Of a DNA stretch of 64,000 nt, positions 54,241 through 64,000 are shown one piece after another (positions within the stretch are counted from its first letter, which is position 1; each line of letters starts with the position of its first letter). The stretch is from Tetradesmus obliquus (Eukaryota > Chlorophyta > Chlorophyceae > Sphaeropleales > Scenedesmaceae), in assembly GCA_030272155.1 (NCBI GenBank), contig CP126196.1:1240001-1304000 (forward strand), written 5' to 3'. A program made the position numbers and the translations under genes. A model generated the notes under the pieces. That model did no database searches. It had not been told where the DNA came from and saw nothing but the letters and a program-made list of their open reading frames with translations.

Positions 54241-56951
54241 AGCAAGCGCAGCTGTTGGCACAGCTGCCGCGGCCTGCTAAGCAGCACTCCTGCAAGCGCT
54301 GCACAGTGGTTAGCTTGGGGCCGCGCGTGCGATGATGTGATTGGCGACAGCCAGTGCGGAGCTGCTGCTATTGTTCATGGCGACTAAATCTGCAGTCAAG
54401 TGAGGGCCAGGTGTTTGGTGCAGCAGATGTGGGCTGCGGTGGTCTGTGCTGCCGCAGTTCCTCGGGTCTTTTGCGTCTTAACCCATTGCAGCAACCCATT
54501 GATCTGTGCAAGGTTGTTGCTTGCACAGATGGTGAGTGTGGCGCGCATCATGCAAGAGTCTTGCAGCATGTTCCACAGAGACTGAGGTGGGCTGCACATG
54601 CAAGGGGCTTGCTGATGCACTGCCTGCAGCGCCTGTCAGTACTGAGCCAGTGAGGTTGATTTCTGTAGTTGGCTTGTACAGGCTGGTTATAGGCATGCAG
54701 CCAATGCTGTTTAGGTGAGTATGAACATGATGGTTTGTGCGGCAAGCGATGCGGCTACCTTTTCAAAGGGTTTGGCCATGTGAAGCTGCAGTCATATCGC
54801 CAGGTCAACTGCTGCAGCACCCCTGCTGCATGCAGTGACTGGGTCTTGTCTGCAGCAGAGTCTGTGGCCTTGGCAGCGGTTTCAGCAGGATTGAAGAACG
54901 TCATACCAATTGAGCTAGTGAGGCAGGATTGCGCTGCTGAGCCGCTGCTGCTCTTGCAGGTCTTGTAGCGCCTTACTTTGTTATGCATGTCGGGCATGAC
55001 CAGCTGCAGCAGTTGCAGAATAGCAGCATGGTGAAGTTTTCTGGGTACGCATGGTTACCCAAATTGCAGTGTGGAGCACTGTTAAGCTGTTTAGTTGTGT
55101 CTATATGCAGCGTTGTTGCGTAGGAGGTCAGATGCATGGTACCCTGGCGAATGTCTGCTGCATGCCTGTTGTGCTGATGCGGCCTCTTTGCAAAGAGCTG
55201 CCCAATGGCATGTTGACTGCGCATGGTCAATCTGCAGTGCAACAGCTGCTGTTGCATCGTCCTTTGGTGTGCTGCACTTTCCGCTGAATAGGCGGCACTT
55301 CAGTTTTCAGCCATTCAGTGCACAATGGGTATTGTTGAAAGCTCTCCAAGTTGAAATTGGTGCAAAACGTCGGAGGTGCATGCACATTATGTTGCACTAG
55401 TGCAGGATGCACATGCTGGGTTTAACATCGCTTAGAATGGTAGAATAGTTTGCATGCAGCTGCTTGCTAGGCAGGCGGCTGCAGCTGCCGCTATGCACAG
55501 CTGCCGCTGTATCAAGCAAACCAGGACAGGGTGCAGTGCAGCAGCTTCTGCAGGCACCAGGAGCCCAATATGAGCTGCACAAGTTCAAGCAGCATACTTT
55601 CTAGTGTGTAGTACAGTGTGGGTAGACCAGAGCAAGCGTACTGGGTGCAGCGTTTACATTTCTCCAATGCCAGTGCTGACAAGCGTGGTTCTGTATACCA
55701 TGCTGTAGCTGAGGGTGGGATGTTCAGTTGCACAGATCTCTGGAGAGCGCATATGCCAACATTAGTGTCTGCCGCTGCTGGTGCCTTCCAGTACGGTGCA
55801 GTTTGGTCAATACATGTGCAGCAATCAGTGCTGCCTGTTATCATGTAAGCATTGCACACACATGAATTGTACATTCTTTGGGGCGGCCCGTGACCTAATC
55901 ATTAGGTCAAGCAGCAGTCTGTTGTGCTGGTTGTGCACCCTGGAGGTTGTAACACATTGTCTGCACATACTGCAAGTCTCAGGTCGGTCATAGGTGTGGG
56001 TGTGACGCACAGCAGTGGCCACGCCTGGACGTATGCAGTGGCACTGCTGAGCAGTGCAGTGCCCTTGGTGTTACATGACAGTCACCGTGACGTGACGTGG
56101 TGTTTGACATCAGCACCGCCATCACGGACAGCTGGTGGTGGTGCCATGACGTGATGTGCTGCCTTCCCAGCAGAGCTGGATGCGTGTCATTCCATGGCTA
56201 GCAGCTGCAGATGTCTTGCTAATTTGATGTCTGTTGGGTGCCACACTTGGCAGTGGTGACTGAGCAGTGCACAGCTACTACGTTGCCAAAGGCTGCATAT
56301 TTTCATGCCTATATTGTTGGAAACCCACCTCAAGGTTGTCCAGCCCGCCATCGTCGCATCACCCATGTGCGAGGCGCCTGGCACTGCAAGGGTTGCAGCT
56401 GCAGTGACTGCAGTGACTCCACCTTCCTGTGACACATTCGTGTAACACTTCCTTCCGCAGCGCAGGCAGTGCTGGTTGCAAGCAGTGTTGGTATATCATG
56501 TAAACACATTCGAGGCAGATGATCACGGCTGTCTGACACGTCTCATCACAGTGGCGAGACCGGCTATTCGGAGCACTTCTTGACTAGTCTCAGATCGTGT
56601 CTTTGGTCAGCACCGACGTGTATAACACTTTTAAAGGTAGCTTAGTTAAAGTTTTAAGGGGCCTAAGTGACGCTTAGGTGAGTGCCAGCATGCCAGGTTC
56701 CCAGCCAGCTTCCAAGGCTTCAAGGTGCTGTCAGGTTTGCCTCGTGCATCCGAAACAGCCTCCAAACATATATAATCCAGCGATCAAAAGTTGTGAGCAA
56801 GGAATCAGCCGGCGATTGTTGGAAAAACATTAAGGAACAGGACCTGCCGGTGCTACTGCGTTCCTTCCCTGCTGCCAGGCCTCGAGGCCAGCAACTGCCA
56901 GCGTCTGAGCAGCTTGGGCTCTGAAATACAATATCTGTCTCTGGGCCACTC
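54241..56951. other. Spacer between the tandem GT2 genes
   Basis: This 2.7-kb spacer holds the copy A 3' UTR and the copy B promoter. The part near 54865-55170 shares stretches with 63590-63910 beyond copy B, so the segmental duplication included downstream flank. The right end (56675-56905) matches the flank upstream of copy A. Open frames in between are short and show no motif. Confidence 0.6.
56675..56905 (+). promoter_or_regulatory. Upstream/5' UTR blocks shared by both GT2 genes (copy B)
   Basis: This is the counterpart of 47865-48090. The ccaggttcccagccagcttc block and the cctgccggtgct block are both present ahead of the copy B ATG. A role in expression is inference from their retention. 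Confidence 0.45.
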
Positions 56952-59900
56952 ATGAACAGCAATGGAGCTGCCAAAGGGGCACCTTTGCCTAGGTCAGCAA
57001 GGGACCCTCAGGTCATGTCAGCTCCACCACCAAAGCTGCGCTCCAAGACCTCCAAGCCAGCAACTGCCTTCTTCGTGCTGTACATGGCGGCACTCATCGC
57101 CTACCTGGTGATTCGCTGCATCGGCATCGCAAGGGGCATGACCAACTGGGGCGAGCGCGGGTGAGATGATGGCCAGGACCAATGCTATAGCTATGATTAA
57201 GCTACTGCTGCCTGCCCGCACGCAGCGGCTCACGAGGGAAGTGAACAAAGCTATGCTAAAGTCACAGCTGCGCAGCATAGCTGTTATCGCTGAGCCTGTT
57301 GCGTGAGGTTCTTTGATAGGGTTGTCAGCAGTGGCTCAATGCTGCTTGGCTGGGCGCCACGCGCAAGATAGGCGCAGCATCTAATTAGCATGCACAGGCT
57401 GCCCCCTGCACCTGCTGCTGCCGCTGTTCCTGACAGTGTCACGCCACACATTCGCTCACGCTCGCACATCACCGCCCACAGGTACAGCATTGCTGTGCTG
57501 ATAGTCGAGGTCATTGGAGTGAGCGCCCTGGTGCCCTACGCCTTTGCTAACCTAAAGCCTACCCTGCCCATTGAAGAGCCAGAAAAGGATGCACCAACGA
57601 CATGGAAGGAGTTTGCAGTCTCGGACAAGTAAGTGCCACGCGCAAACAAACCAGCGACAGCCTCTTCCACCTGATCATACGGCAGGCTTGTACCTGTCTG
57701 TTGGCAGTGCTGCTGACTTTGCCTGTTCCAGCAGCTGTTGTTGTATACATTTGCACTTGGCTGCATGCAGAGCAAGATGTGCTGGATGGAGCAGGGGGCT
57801 TCCTACAACTTGCTGCCATATATCAGCTGCTGGCAGTTTTGTATGCAGCTGTGGCAAAGCACCAATGCTACAACCCAAAGTATTCAACTCAGCTGCTCAA
57901 GCTGGCTATCAGACGCTGCTTGTGTGCTGCCCTGCCCTGCCTGCTTCCTGCGCAGCTTTGACGTGTTCATCCTGGTGCCCTGCTACAAGGAGAGCTGGGC
58001 CACCATCAAGCGCACGCTGATGTGCGCCATGTTTGCGCGCGTGCCGCCCGGCTGCCGCAAGCACATCATCCTGGGCAACGATGGTCACGACGTGGTGCGC
58101 GTGGTTCAGCGCTAAGCCTGCTGCTGCTGACTGTGCACACTACGGAACTGTGAAAGTTTGCATGTTTAGAGCAACCTACATCATGCACAGACAGCGATGA
58201 TGGTAGCCTGTTGCAGCACCAGACGAATAAATCCGTGTATCTTCATGGGTCGGCCTGTTGCAGCAGGGCAGCTTAGCCGACGCATTATGCCTGACTTAAC
58301 ACGTGGATCATGCTGCATACGTATATTGTATGCTGCAGAGCAACTCAAACTGCCAGGCACGCCCCGAACTGGTGAAGAAGCTGCAGCATGACATGCGCAG
58401 GATGTACCCAGGTGGGCGGCACACCAGGCAGCGTTGCTCCAGACATAGGTGGTGCTGCAGTCAGCATAGGTGTAAGCATGGCTGTTGCCGGCAGCTTCCG
58501 GTGCAGGGTACTGGCTGTGTGCAGTTGTTGCAGGAATAAACAAGCATGCTCAATACAGGATAGGGCAGCGCAGTCGCCAACAACTGCGCTTGCTCTGACA
58601 ATGCCATGAAGTGTCTGCTGCGCTGCACAGGCCGCGAGGACTGGTTCTATGCGATCCATGAAAGCCGCCGGCCTAAAGTGCGCTTTGACCCTAACAACAA
58701 CACGTTCACCGGCGACAACAAGCGCATCGTCGGCAATGCCAAGTCGCTCAACGTGAACCACTGTGAGTGCCGCCGCATGGCAAGGCAGCAGCAGCTGCTG
58801 CTGCTTTGGCTAGGCACCTGAGGTCGGTTTTTCCAACCAGCATCGGCCGCATGTAGCTCTGTCGCCAAACCGGTGAAGCTAGCAGTGGATCACGCTCATT
58901 TCTCTGGTGCCTTGCAGGCATCAAGATCGTCATCCCCAAGATTCTGGCGCACCATCACCCACACCACAACACCACTGATCCCAATGAGCCTCGTCTGGCC
59001 GACTTTGATGAGGCAGTGCTGCGCCGCAGCGTGGTTGTAGTGCTGGACTGTGACATGGCCATTGCAAACGACCCCAACGAGTTCATGCTGGTCGACAGGC
59101 CACCCAGGAACGGAGATGGTGTGGGCTTCTTGCCCAAGGTGCGGCGCTGTTGCAAGTGTGCTGCCAGCAACATTGCCAGGCCCTGCATCGTGTGTTGTTG
59201 CTGTCGTGTGTCATTTCTGAAGAGTGGCGGTTGCTGTCACGGTGGCAGTATGCTTGCACCATACTAAAAGCTTGCAGGACTGGCGCGCACTCTGCACAGC
59301 GCTGTCATCTTCACAGCCCACTCGTCCTTTTTTACAGGCTTTTATTTCCTATCTTGCTGCTGCTGCTGCTGCTGCTGCTGCAGATCCTGCGCGTGCTGTC
59401 TGATGACCGCTGGGACCTGGTGCTCACCCCGCAGTACTTCACCAACATCTCACCTTATGCGGATGCCTTCAACCACCTCAACCCGCAGTTCTGGTGAGGC
59501 TCTGTTGCATTTCAAAGAATGAACGTATGTTTTTTGAGTGGTTGCTGTCTAGCACCAAGCTGTGCACGCACATGCCGGCCCTGCTCATAGTCACAGCAGC
59601 TTATCCTTGCGTCTGGTGCTGTGCGGTTGGTTGGATCAAGTGAGCATGTCCAACTGCAGACCTGCTGCTGTTGCTTGCTGCCTGCTGCTGCAGGGAGTAC
59701 ATCCTGCCAGGGCTGACCACGCTGGGCTACGTGGCCTGCACAGGTGAGCAGGCAGCCTGTTGCAACGCTGTGCCTTTGCTCGTGCTTCTGTGGGGTGCAA
59801 TGCTTGCAGCAGGTGCCGTCCTGTAGGTGTCCAGGTAAGCAACCGGATTCCAGCCAGCATGCACAATGGTTTCCTGCAAGCTGCCATCACAAGTTGCAGC

Positions 59901-62650
59901 TTCTCGCTGATGATGGAATGGCTTGGTAGTGTCTACTGTGCCCTTTTGCTTCACACTGCTGCTCATGTTACTGCTGCGACTTGCAGGCACCAACATGGGC
60001 CTGCGCCTGTCCATGCTGCACAACCACAGCAGCACAAATGACAGGAATGAGAACCAGGCAGTGAAGGAATTTGCAAAGGGCCAGGGTATTGTGTCAGCCC
60101 GCTACGAGGCTGCCATGCAGGGCCCCTTCCCTGTGTACAGTGTGACAGAGGACTATGCACTGTCCCTGGAGCTGAAGAAGGCAGGCGTCAAGGTGAGCAC
60201 TGCCCAGAAGCGGGGCGCTGGCCATGTTTGACCAGAGCGGACTGGCGTTGACCGGGTTTGACCATAGGTTGCAGCCACAGCAGTGACAGACATTCCCTGC
60301 TATGCTTGTTGCAGTAATAAAACAGTGCTTGTCAGCGAGTGTATGCGTGCGAGATGACAATACAACTTGCATGCTGACAGCCGCGTGCCTTTTTGCCTGT
60401 CTGCTGCATGCTGCTGCAGGGCACATACCATGCTGAGTACCTGGTCAGGGGTGCTGCTCCCTCAGGCATCACAGCAGTAGACATCCAGCGTGGCCGCTGG
60501 ACTGAGGGCCACTACCAGGTAAGTCACAGGGGTGTGCTGAACATGCAAGCTCAGCTTGCCCAAGAGATGCTTGTGTCTGCTTTCCTGCAAGCTGCAAATG
60601 CCACCAGCTTGCAGGAACTGCCTGTCCTGCAAGGTGATACCTGTGCAGACAGTCCAAAATGGCATGTGTGCAGGGTGTGGGTGCCGGCAACATGTCACAC
60701 AGCTCACCATCAAGCTTTGCACATAGCTCACTTGCCTGAGATGCTGCACCCCCTCTCTGCAGATCTTCTTCAGCCGCAAGAACCCCGCCTTCTACCCGCA
60801 CAAGCTGGGCCTGATGGGAGCTATTTACTACAACTACGGCACGCTGTGAGTGGTTGAGAGAAGCTGCTGAGTGCAGAATGAGCCGAACAATGTAGCAAGC
60901 ACTGCTAAAGATTGAATGGGCTGAGTGGCAGCTGCAGTTGCGTGGGCAGCAGGCACCTGCTTGACGGCGAGCCTTGATTTGTGACTTGTGTGCTGTACGT
61001 GCTGTCAACAGCTGCGTGCACCATCGCCTGTGCCTGACAGCTGGCCCCTGCCTGTCCACATGTCTGCCTGCCTGCCTGCAGCGCCTACCTGGCCAACATC
61101 ATCACCATCTGGGTGTACCAGTTTGTGCCGCTGCTCAGCGCACTGGGCATCCAGCCTGTGGCCTTCAGCCCAGCCTTCCGCTACGTGAGTGGCCTGCAGC
61201 ATGGCTTTCCGCGGCTGGAAGCTGTTTCTTTTGTCAGCTTGCGCAGCAAGGTATTGCCTTCTTGCAGCTTTGATGCTTCGTATGACCAAATCACATAACA
61301 CCGTGCATATACTGCAGGCAGGCTATACAAGCTGTACGATGCCACCGCACTCACGTGTTATGCACTGCTGTTTCTCTGCTGCTGCCAGGCTGCCACTGCC
61401 TACCTGCTGCTGACGGTAGCCGTGCAGTACTACGTGCGCGAGGCGCCCCACTACTTTGGCATGTGGCGCGCCAACATGAGCAACATCCTGCTCAGCTGGA
61501 CCTACACCAAGGCCATCGCCCGCGCAGCGCTGGGCACAAAGAGCGGCTTTGCCACGCACACAGCAGCTGAGGACGCTCCGGCTGATGACATCATGCCCAA
61601 CCCACCAATGCCTGACAAGCAGGAGGACAGTGAGTTGATGCTGCTGCTGGCTTTCCCAACTGGCAGCTGCTGCTGGGGGCACTGCATGCATCATGCGGTT
61701 TGGCTTGCTGTATGCAGGGTTGGGCATAATGGCACCTGCAGCCATGCACCCAGTTATGTTCTGCAGAGTCGCTGATGGGTATGTGCCATCACATTGCGGC
61801 TTTGTGCTGGCGGTTTTGCTGTATGCAGGGCTGGGCAGCATGGGACCTGCAGCCATGCACCCAGTTCTGTTCTGCAGAGTCGCTGATGGCTGTGTGCCAC
61901 AACACGTTAAGCTTTGTTGCTGAGTGCTGCCTGCTGTTACTTCTGCTCTAACTGCAGGCCTGGCACAAGAGAGCGTGCGTGATGTGGTGGGGCAGCTGCT
62001 GTACTTTGCGCTGCTGCTGCTGCTGTCCTTCGCCACCATCGTCATCTGCATCGCCAAGACAGTGCAGGGGGGCAGGCTGCACTCGCGCTTCCTGCTGCCG
62101 GCAGCGTGGGCGCTGTACAACGCTGTGGGGCCTGTGCTGTTCTTCTGTGCTGCCACACTGAAGAAGAGCAAGAGCCTGGAGCTTGCCATGTACCTGCTGA
62201 GCATGGTGAGCGCTGAGCAGGGCTGCTACTGTGCATGTCAGGTTTCATGTTGGGTGGTGTTTTTCTTAGTGTTACTGATTGTGTGACATCTTGAGCGTAA
62301 TGACAGGTGGCTGCATGCACCCAGGAACAGCTGGTATACTGCATTTCCTTACATGTGCCGCTTCGCTTCATGTTCACGCTTCACTAGTGACACTGACAAC
62401 TGCTGCTGTGATGCTGAGCATGGCAAGCTGCCGCATCTTGGTGGCACCCTGCTTTGATGCACTTTGTAAGTGACATCAGTCACAAGGGATGGGGGGGCCC
62501 GGTGCTCATTGCATGGTACACAACGATGCTGCTGCTGCTGCTGTTCTGCTGCAGATGCACACGCTGATGTCCTTCACTGCGCTGGTGGCGATGTGGTTCG
62601 TCAACAGCGCGCTCTCAATCGGCTACATCGACCCAACCCAGCAGAAGTAA
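56952..62650 (+). CDS. Processive GT2 glycosyltransferase, cellulose synthase-like, copy B (718 aa)
   Basis: Fifteen exons match copy A one for one: 56952-57160, 57482-57628, 57956-58094, 58339-58411, 58631-58762, 58918-59138, 59384-59493, 59694-59743, 59987-60192, 60420-60518, 60763-60845, 61082-61184, 61389-61629, 61958-62205 and 62555-62650. Eleven of the middle exons have exactly the same length as in copy A; only exons 1, 2 and 13 differ. Exon 3 encodes the same peptide in both. DCD, TED and QRGRW are all kept, so both copies look catalytically competent. Most differences fall at the N terminus, around the short insert after IPKILAHHH (His-rich here, charged in copy A) and in the loop between exons 13 and 14. 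Membrane layout and likely role are as for copy A. If exon 3 is read past its donor, a TAA follows QR within a few codons, which supports the intron. Confidence 0.92.
61700..61910 (+). repeat. 111-bp tandem repeat in GT2 copy B intron 13
   Basis: Two units start with tatgcagggytgggca (61711 and 61822) and contain acctgcagccatgcacccag and ctgcagagtcgctgatgg. Each carries internal gcag acceptor-like sites. Copy A has no counterpart in its much shorter intron. Confidence 0.85.
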
Positions 62651-64000
62651 AGTGGCGCAGCTGCTGGCACAGCTGCTATGGGCAAATACATGCTGTGCTT
62701 CAAGCACACTTGCGTGTGCTGCGCTGTGCAGTGCGTGCAGCCAGTGCAAAAGCACTTTGTCTGGTTTCCTTGACTTCACTGTCCGAGTATGAGTAGGACG
62801 CTTGTGGTGCTTCTTCGTTTGCTTGTGGCAGGTTCATTGCAGCGGCAACTCTTCTTTCTCTCTGTTGGTCAGCATGCCCTGGGCATGTTCACCCATGTGC
62901 CCTGCACTCTTGGTGCACGTGATGCACCCATGTGCCCTGCACTCTTGGTGCATGCGATGCACCCATGTGCCCTGCACTCTTGGTGCATGCGATGCACCCA
63001 TGCAGCCTAGTGTACTGAGGATGAGTAGGGACGTACCTGCGGTTGGCTGTTTCAGCAGCAGCAGCGCCTGGCAGTTGTGAGGGGGTTGCTGATGGCATCT
63101 CTGGATTTGACTGGTGACGGGCACGACAGCAGAACGTTGGTAGGCAACGGGGCTGTGTATGAGTGAGATGGTTGCAGTGCTTCTTTGTGGTTTTGTGGCT
63201 GGTTCATTGCAGGCCAAGTCCTCTCTCTCTTTCTCTCTGTTTGTTACCATGCCCTGGGCACGTTCATCCACGTGCCCTGCACTCTTTGTGCATGCGATGC
63301 GCACAGGCAGCCTGTTTTACTGAGGATACGCGGGGACGTGCCTGTGGTTGGCTGTTGTAGCAGCGGCAGTTGTGAGGCAGTTGCTGGTGGTATCTCTGGA
63401 AATGGCTGGTGACGGGCATGACAGCAGAATGTTGGTTGAATGAGCCGGGTACCTGTTTTTTTGGGGAGGAGGTAATGCGCCAATCGGTGCTGCTTGACAG
63501 TGTGAGCATGCATGGCTGCACAAGCCTGGCTGCTTGCATTGTCTGCAGCATCTTCAAGCTGCGGTTGCACTGCTTTGTTGGTTGGCTGCAGCAAGGACCG
63601 TGGCCTTGGCAGCTACTTCAGCAGGACTGATTACAACACAGAATTGAGCTGCTGAGGCAACATTGCAGCATGCTGTGGACCGGCTGCTGCTGTTGCTCTT
63701 GCAGGAGTTGCTGCTGCATGATTTGTTCTTCTGGTTGAGCATGGTACCGTTGCAGCAGCTGCTAGATAGCAGGCATGGTGGCGCTTTCCATGGATTGGAG
63801 CTGAGTTGTGTGCAGCTGTCTATGCATGTCCATGTGACTGGGTTCAGCAGGTATTGCATGGCACCCCAGTTGACAGCCGCCCTTGCCTGTGCTGATGCGG
63901 TTCTTTCACAATGGAGGGCATGCCCTCCAAGTGCATGCTGTTTACAAACAAACTACAATGGTTTTTTCACCCTTTTCGTTCAAGCTGAAAAGCTTTACTG
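62651..64000. other. Downstream flank of GT2 copy B, repeat-rich
   Basis: No supported gene. A block at about 62788-63080 recurs in diverged form at about 63150-63440 (both contain gtgcttctt, ggttcattgcag and ctctctgtt, then catgccctgggca). A 36-bp tandem repeat lies in the first block. The final part resembles the flank downstream of copy A. Confidence 0.6.
62893..63003 (+). repeat. 36-bp tandem repeat, about three units
   Basis: The unit contains catgtgccctgcactcttgg followed by tgcatgcgatgcaccc and is repeated about three times with one or two changes. One related unit lies in the diverged second block near 63270-63300. Confidence 0.88.

Noticed and set aside
62893-63003. CRISPR array
   Set aside because: The 36-bp units are head to tail without unique spacers, and the DNA is eukaryotic nuclear.

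Overview
This window is nuclear DNA from a green alga. Class Chlorophyceae is likely, and an order Sphaeropleales (Scenedesmaceae-like) or Volvocales origin is my inference. The grounds are many short GT-AG introns (donors usually gtgagt, gtgcgg or gtgggc; acceptors ctgcag), CAG/GCA/AGC microsatellites that enter exons as poly-Gln, poly-Ala and poly-Ser, AP2-like domains of the compact algal type, and typical eukaryotic trafficking and helicase genes. I see no rRNA, tRNA, CRISPR array, plasmid or phage feature.

Layout. (1) 1-9602, plus strand: 3' part of a PLATZ-type zinc-binding transcription factor with a roughly 1,490-residue low-complexity tail. (2) 12042-15326, minus: protein with two AP2-like domains. 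(3) 18168-22596 (or 22764), minus: two-exon protein with three AP2-like domains. (4) 25230-26937, plus: 183-residue Cys-rich protein of unknown function. (5) 27921-30300, plus: syntaxin-6/SYP6-type Qc-SNARE, six exons. (6) 31561-38103, plus: about 2,180-residue protein with two AP2-like domains. (7) 39943-44785, minus: DBP2/DDX5-like DEAD-box RNA helicase, seven exons, 714 aa. (8) 45618-46612, plus: Maf-type nucleotide pyrophosphatase, divergent from the helicase. (9, 10) 48137-54240 and 56952-62650, plus: tandem pair of membrane-bound, processive GT2 glycosyltransferases (cellulose synthase-like) with D, DCD, TED and QxxRW motifs. Each has 15 exons with matching phases.

So the left half is rich in transcription factors (one PLATZ and three AP2-like genes within 38 kb). 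The right half holds housekeeping genes and a duplicated cell-wall or matrix polysaccharide synthase locus. All internal exon joins of the spliced genes were checked for phase and give uninterrupted reading frames; the donor of the truncated first PLATZ exon is the one join left open.

The most unusual signal is one pattern repeated in four unrelated genes (PLATZ, triple-AP2, syntaxin, helicase). The 3' end of an intron plus the first 25-65 bases of the next exon is tandemly repeated inside the intron, so that one to four decoy acceptors with exon heads lie just upstream of the real exon. At three of the five acceptor series whose spacing I measured (two in PLATZ, one in syntaxin), the nearest decoy is a multiple of three away and the gap has no stop, so its use would insert 34-37 residues. 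Two AP2 genes also carry tandem copies of their own 3' coding ends. I regard this reiterated splice-acceptor architecture as the candidate undescribed system here; what it does is not shown by the sequence.
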